Made by a program: the position numbers and the translations under genes
Assembly (NCBI RefSeq): GCF_000716875.1
Contig: NZ_JNWQ01000120.1
Coordinates: forward strand, 1-15,507
Origin: Streptomyces novaecaesareae
Lineage (GTDB): Bacteria; Actinomycetota; Actinomycetes; Streptomycetales; Streptomycetaceae
DNA length: 15,507 nucleotides
Direction: 5' to 3'
In this document: positions 13,407 to 15,507 of the stretch, piece by piece
How the letters are laid out: each line of letters starts with the position of its first letter
Position numbering within the stretch: position 1 is the stretch's first letter
The notes under the pieces: generated by a model
Told to the model about the DNA's origin: nothing
What the model saw: only the letters and a program-made list of their open reading frames with translations
The model's database searches: none

Positions 13407-13441
13407 GTGGCGGTGCACCCGGTCGGGGGGTGTGCCGCCAC
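13407..13441 (+). terminator. Stem-loop downstream of the chitinase gene
   Basis: GTGGCGGTGCACCC (13407-13420) pairs with 13428-13441 (GGGTGTGCCGCCAC) through 14 positions with two wobble pairs and a 7-base loop. It lies 34 bases after the stop. A 2 x 15-base repeat (CCGCTGCGTCGT-CCG, 13440-13469) follows it before the convergent peroxiredoxin gene. Confidence 0.6.
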
Positions 13442-13481
13442 CGCTGCGTCGTCCGCCGCTGCGTCGTACGGGGGTGGGTGC

Positions 13482-13955
13482 TCAGGCCTCGATCTTGAGG
13501 TCGCGCAGCAGCTTGGCGACGTGGCCGGTGGCCTTGACGTTGTACAGCGCGTGCTCGACCTTGCCCTGCTCGTCGACGATCACGGTGGAGCGGATCACGC
13601 CGAGGTAGGTGCGGCCGTAGTTCTGCTTCTCGCCGTAGGCGGCGTACGCCTCCAGGACCTTGTGGTCCGGGTCGGACAGCAGGGTGACCTTGAGGTTCTC
13701 GGTCTCGCGGAACTTGCCGAGCTTCTCCGGCTGGTCCGGGGAGATGCCGATGACGTCGTAGCCGGCGCCCGCGAAGACCTCCAGGTTGTCGGTGAAGTCG
13801 CAGGCCTGCTTGGTGCACCCCGGGGTGAGCGCCTTGGGGTAGAAGTAGACGATGACCTTGCGGCCCGCGTGGTCGGCGAGGGACACCTGGTTGCCGTCGG
13901 CGTCGGACAGGCTGAAGGCGGGTGCGGTGTCGCCGGGCTGGAGACGCTCAGTCAT
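13482..13955 (-). CDS. bcp: Thioredoxin-dependent thiol peroxidase (Bcp/PrxQ peroxiredoxin)
   Basis: The 157-residue protein is a Bcp/PrxQ-type peroxiredoxin that reduces hydrogen peroxide and organic hydroperoxides using thioredoxin. It has the family start 'LQPGDTAPAFSLSDADGNQVSLADHAGRKVIVYFYPKALTPGCTKQACDF', with peroxidatic Cys47 in TPGCT and resolving Cys52 five residues later, the atypical two-cysteine pattern. 'VIGISPDQPEKLGKFRETENLKVTLLSDPDHKVLEAYAAYGEK' and 'RSTVIVDEQGKV' are also typical. Length is normal (about 155). The ATG at 13955 follows AGGAGAG on the minus strand. It is divergent from the DUF3618 gene and converges on the chitinase gene. Confidence 0.95.
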   Translation of the reverse strand: MTERLQPGDTAPAFSLSDADGNQVSLADHAGRKVIVYFYPKALTPGCTKQACDFTDNLEVFAGAGYDVIGISPDQPEKLGKFRETENLKVTLLSDPDHKVLEAYAAYGEKQNYGRTYLGVIRSTVIVDEQGKVEHALYNVKATGHVAKLLRDLKIEA

Positions 13956-14110
13956 GGGTGGACTCTCCTGGTGCGTGCTGCTGTGACGGGCGGTCGTACC
14001 ACGGCAAACTTACCTCCGATGGTGGGTGGGGCCGCGCGGCCGTGAGCGCCAGCTGACACACTGGGTCAGTCGCACAGATCGCAACGGATCGCACAGAACA
14101 ACATCGGCAA

Positions 14111-14470
14111 GTGAATGGGGTGGCCCGAGTGGGCGAGGCGAGCACGCAGGACAAGTCGGCGCGGACGACCGCCCAGATCGAGGCGGACATCGAGAGCGCG
14201 CGCGGCCGGCTGGCGGCGACCCTGGACGAGCTGGCCGTACGCGTCCACCCGAGCACGATCTCCGCCCAGGTCAAGGCCAAGGCGGTGGCCAGCGTCGAGG
14301 AGAAGGCCGGCCGGGCGTACGTGGCCGCCAGCGGCATGGTGGACAAGGTCAAGGCGCAGTTCGTGGACGAGAAGGGGCAGCCGCGCAAGGAGCGGATCGT
14401 CCCGGCGGCGCTGGTCGGTGTGGGTCTGGTGCTGCTGGTTGCCTCGTCCCGCAAGCGCCGCAAGGACTGA
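14111..14470 (+). CDS. DUF3618 family membrane-anchored protein
   Basis: This small protein (up to 119 residues) carries the DUF3618 signature 'RTTAQIEADIESARGRLAATLDELAVRVHPSTISAQVKAKA' at about 18-58. It continues as an amphipathic, Ala/Lys-rich helix to about residue 90 and ends in one membrane segment, 'IVPAALVGVGLVLLVAS' (96-112), plus a basic tail 'SRKRRKD'. It is probably a tail-anchored protein with its helical part in the cytoplasm. The molecular function of the family is unknown. Three in-frame GTG codons (14111, 14120, 14129) could be the start and none has a good SD. A GGGG eight bases before 14129 makes that a real alternative; the longest form is given. It is divergent from bcp. 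Confidence 0.8.
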   Translation: MNGVARVGEASTQDKSARTTAQIEADIESARGRLAATLDELAVRVHPSTISAQVKAKAVASVEEKAGRAYVAASGMVDKVKAQFVDEKGQPRKERIVPAALVGVGLVLLVASSRKRRKD

Positions 14471-14487
14471 CCGGTACGACGGGTGGG

Positions 14488-14512
14488 GGCCGGGCACGGT
14501 GGGTGCCCGGCC
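14488..14512 (+). terminator. Stem-loop downstream of the DUF3618 gene
   Basis: GGCCGGGCAC (14488-14497) and GTGCCCGGCC (14503-14512) form a perfect 10-bp stem with the loop GGTGG, followed by TTCC. It starts 18 bases after the stop codon. Confidence 0.75.
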
Positions 14513-14518
14513 TTCCGT

Positions 14519-14566
14519 GTGTCTCCCGCCGTGTCTCCGGCGGTGTCTCCCGCCGTGTCTCCCGCA
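14519..14566. repeat. Tandem repeat, 4 x 12 bp, upstream of the GroES-like gene
   Basis: Four contiguous units read GTGTCTCCCGCC, GTGTCTCCGGCG, GTGTCTCCCGCC and GTGTCTCCCGCA. Units 1 and 3 are identical. The array lies between the DUF3618 terminator and the GroES-like promoter. Confidence 0.85.
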
Positions 14567-14602
14567 TCTCGGGCCGGAGTCACGCCGCGCGCCCGGGGGC
14601 GG

Positions 14603-14608
14603 TACCTT
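14603..14608 (+). promoter_or_regulatory. Putative -10 box (TACCTT) of the leaderless GroES-like gene
   Basis: TACCTT lies seven bases before the GTG at 14616, and no SD fits between them. No clear -35 is seen. Confidence 0.45.
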
Positions 14609-14615
14609 CGGGACC

Positions 14616-15002
14616 GTGAGTACGAACGACGAGACCCACCCCGACCACCTGCACGAGCCGGCCCGGCACGACCGGCTGGGCGAGAAGCTGCCGATCCGCA
14701 TGCTGCACGACCGGGTGCTGGTGCGCATCGAGGGTGCCGAGGGCGAGCGCCGGTCGACCGGCGGCATCCTGATCCCGGCGACCGCGGAACTGTCCAAGCG
14801 CTGCACCTGGGCGGAGGCCGTGGCGGTCGGCCAGAGCGTGCGCTCGGTGGAGCCGGGGGACCGGGTGCTGTACGACCCGGAGGACAAGCTGGAGGTCGAG
14901 GTCCGCGGCGCCACCTACGTGCTGCTGCGCGAGCGCGACCTGCACGCGGTGGCGGCGACCCGGTTCGGCGACACCGAGGGGTCGACCGGGCTGTACCTGT
15001 GA
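14616..15002 (+). CDS. GroES-like co-chaperonin family protein (diverged, orphan)
   Basis: The 128-residue protein contains a Cpn10/GroES fold at about residues 27-115: 'IRMLHDRVLVRIEGAEGERRSTGGILIPATAELSKRCTWAEAVAVGQSVRSVEPGDRVLYDPEDKLEVEVRGATYVLLRERDLHAV'. It matches the GroES pattern 'plhDRVlV...e.e.kt.gGIliP....k...geVvavG.....v..GD.Vly'. It differs from true GroES by a 26-residue His/Asp-rich N-terminal extension, a short divergent mobile loop ('EGERRSTGGILIP' region), a missing lysine at the Y[AG]G[TN]E[VI] position (here KLEVEVRG), and a C-terminal tail 'RFGDTEGSTGLYL'. No groEL adjoins it. It is therefore a second, specialised GroES-like protein of the kind seen in actinobacteria, and its partner is unknown. 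The GTG at 14616 is chosen for the -10 box seven bases upstream and the open frame from there. Confidence 0.85.
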   Translation: MSTNDETHPDHLHEPARHDRLGEKLPIRMLHDRVLVRIEGAEGERRSTGGILIPATAELSKRCTWAEAVAVGQSVRSVEPGDRVLYDPEDKLEVEVRGATYVLLRERDLHAVAATRFGDTEGSTGLYL

Positions 15003-15028
15003 GCGCGGAGCGCCCCCTCCGGCCGTTC

Positions 15029-15092
15029 GGTGACCCGGCGCGCTGACCTGCCGGTTCGCTGACCGACCGGCTCGCCGACCTGCCGGTTCGCT
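15029..15092. repeat. Tandem repeat, 16-bp units, downstream of the GroES-like gene
   Basis: Three clear 16-base units follow one another: GACCTGCCGGTTCGCT (15045-15060), GACCGACCGGCTCGCC (15061-15076) and GACCTGCCGGTTCGCT (15077-15092). A more decayed copy (15029-15044) precedes them. Units 1 and 3 are identical. The array ends 26 bases before the -10 box of the next gene. Confidence 0.75.
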
Positions 15093-15117
15093 GATCGGAA
15101 CTGTCGGTGGTGGGCGC

Positions 15118-15123
15118 TAGGGT
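15118..15123 (+). promoter_or_regulatory. Putative -10 box (TAGGGT) of the leaderless gene at 15130
   Basis: TAGGGT lies six bases before the ATG at 15130. It is the same hexamer as in front of rdgB, and again no SD is present. Confidence 0.45.
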
Positions 15124-15129
15124 CCGGGC

Positions 15130-15423
15130 ATGACGAGGCGTGTGCCGGTGATCGGTGACGGGGAGCGTCGGGCCCGGTTGGGGTGGCGGCAGGCGTTGGC
15201 GCCCTCGGCGCGGGCGGCGCGGGTGGAGGACGTGGCCGACGCGGTGGTCGGGCTGCACGCGACGGACGCGGCCACGGTGTACCTGTCGGCGTGCGAGCGG
15301 CTGGCCGCGGCGGAGCGGGCCGTGGCGGTGGAGGCGGTGCGGTTGGCGGGCTGGTTGGGGGAGGTGCGGGTGACGCCGCGGTTCCGGACGGCGGTGGAGC
15401 GGGAGTTGGTGGCGAGGCGGTAG
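15130..15423 (+). CDS. Winged-helix DNA-binding (HTH_42-like) protein, internally deleted remnant
   Basis: The 97-residue ORF looks like the two ends of a larger protein joined in frame. Residues 14-54 ('RARLGWRQALAPSARAARVEDVADAVVGLHATDAATVYLSA') match the N-terminus of the winged-helix DNA-binding proteins of the HTH_42/YcaQ (AlkX) family, normally 350-400 residues. Residues 63-95 ('RAVAVEAVRLAGWLGEVRVTPRFRTAVERELVA') resemble the C-terminal end of the same family, where a 'WLG.vrVtPRFrtPlErEL' tail is usual. About 270 central residues, including the winged helices, would be missing. The promoter-like box and the frame are intact, so a short protein may still be made, but it is unlikely to keep the family's activity. 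The family and the deletion are inferred from remembered patterns, not from an alignment. Confidence 0.65.
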   Translation: MTRRVPVIGDGERRARLGWRQALAPSARAARVEDVADAVVGLHATDAATVYLSACERLAAAERAVAVEAVRLAGWLGEVRVTPRFRTAVERELVARR

Positions 15424-15507
15424 CGCCGCCTCGGGCTCGCCCTATGGTGTCGGGGTTGCCGCCGGGCGGGTGGCGGGGCCGCCGGTGGAGGTGGGCGGGT
15501 CGGTGGG
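15424..15507. other. Right edge of the window, possible start of another gene
   Basis: CCTATGGTGTC (15441-15451) contains TATGGT, a possible -10 box, with TTG at 15456 seven bases later, and an in-frame ATG at 15444. Too little sequence remains to decide whether a gene begins here. Confidence 0.2.

Noticed and set aside
10881..13418. An 845-residue minus-strand ORF opposite the chitinase
   Set aside because: The product is Arg/Val/Gly-rich with no recognisable domain and mirrors the codon structure of the chitinase gene, whose motifs are unambiguous.

Overview
The window is high-GC actinobacterial DNA with strong third-position G/C bias, GTG starts and long antisense shadow ORFs. The gene set (GlcNAc PTS permeases, DasR-type operators, a secreted multidomain chitinase) points to Streptomycetaceae (Streptomyces or Kitasatospora). 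From memory, the order nagE2-nagE1-nagF followed by rph and rdgB resembles the Streptomyces coelicolor nag locus around SCO2905-SCO2907; this could not be checked here.

Layout. Positions 1-261 hold remnants of two insertion sequences: the end of an IS3-like transposase with a probable terminal repeat, then an IS200/IS605 (TnpB-type) right-end hairpin. They abut a LuxR-type regulator (274-1269, +). Convergent to it is a two-gene operon of flavin-dependent monooxygenases (3673-1311, -), preceded by a 25-residue leader peptide of the actinobacterial cysteine-attenuator type (3930-3853, -), which suggests a role in sulfur scavenging. Next come two tandem PTS EIIC permeases (5348-4071 and 7088-5799, -) and the divergent EIIB gene nagF (7498-7731, +), with DasR-like operators between them. 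Then follow RNase PH, a small lipoprotein and the RdgB/HAM1 nucleotide pyrophosphatase (7934-9912, +), a tRNA-Leu(TAG) (-), and an HNH endonuclease with duplicated DNA-binding modules (-). A GH18 chitinase (10986-13373, +) has a textbook chitin-regulated promoter. The right end carries a Bcp-type peroxiredoxin (-), a DUF3618 membrane protein (+), a GroES-like protein (+) and a 97-residue remnant of a winged-helix DNA-binding protein (+).

How it works together. The central theme is chitin and N-acetylglucosamine use. The secreted chitinase releases GlcNAc oligomers; NagE permeases with NagF import and phosphorylate GlcNAc; DasR-like sites lie at the chitinase promoter, between nagE1 and nagF, and as a perfect 34-bp double site in front of nagE2. 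EIIA, HPr, EI and DasR itself are not in the window. Two further patterns stand out. Many genes look leaderless, with a TANNNT-like -10 box 6-8 bases from the start codon. Several short intergenic regions hold different GC-rich tandem repeats (units of 29, 15, 12 and 16 bases).
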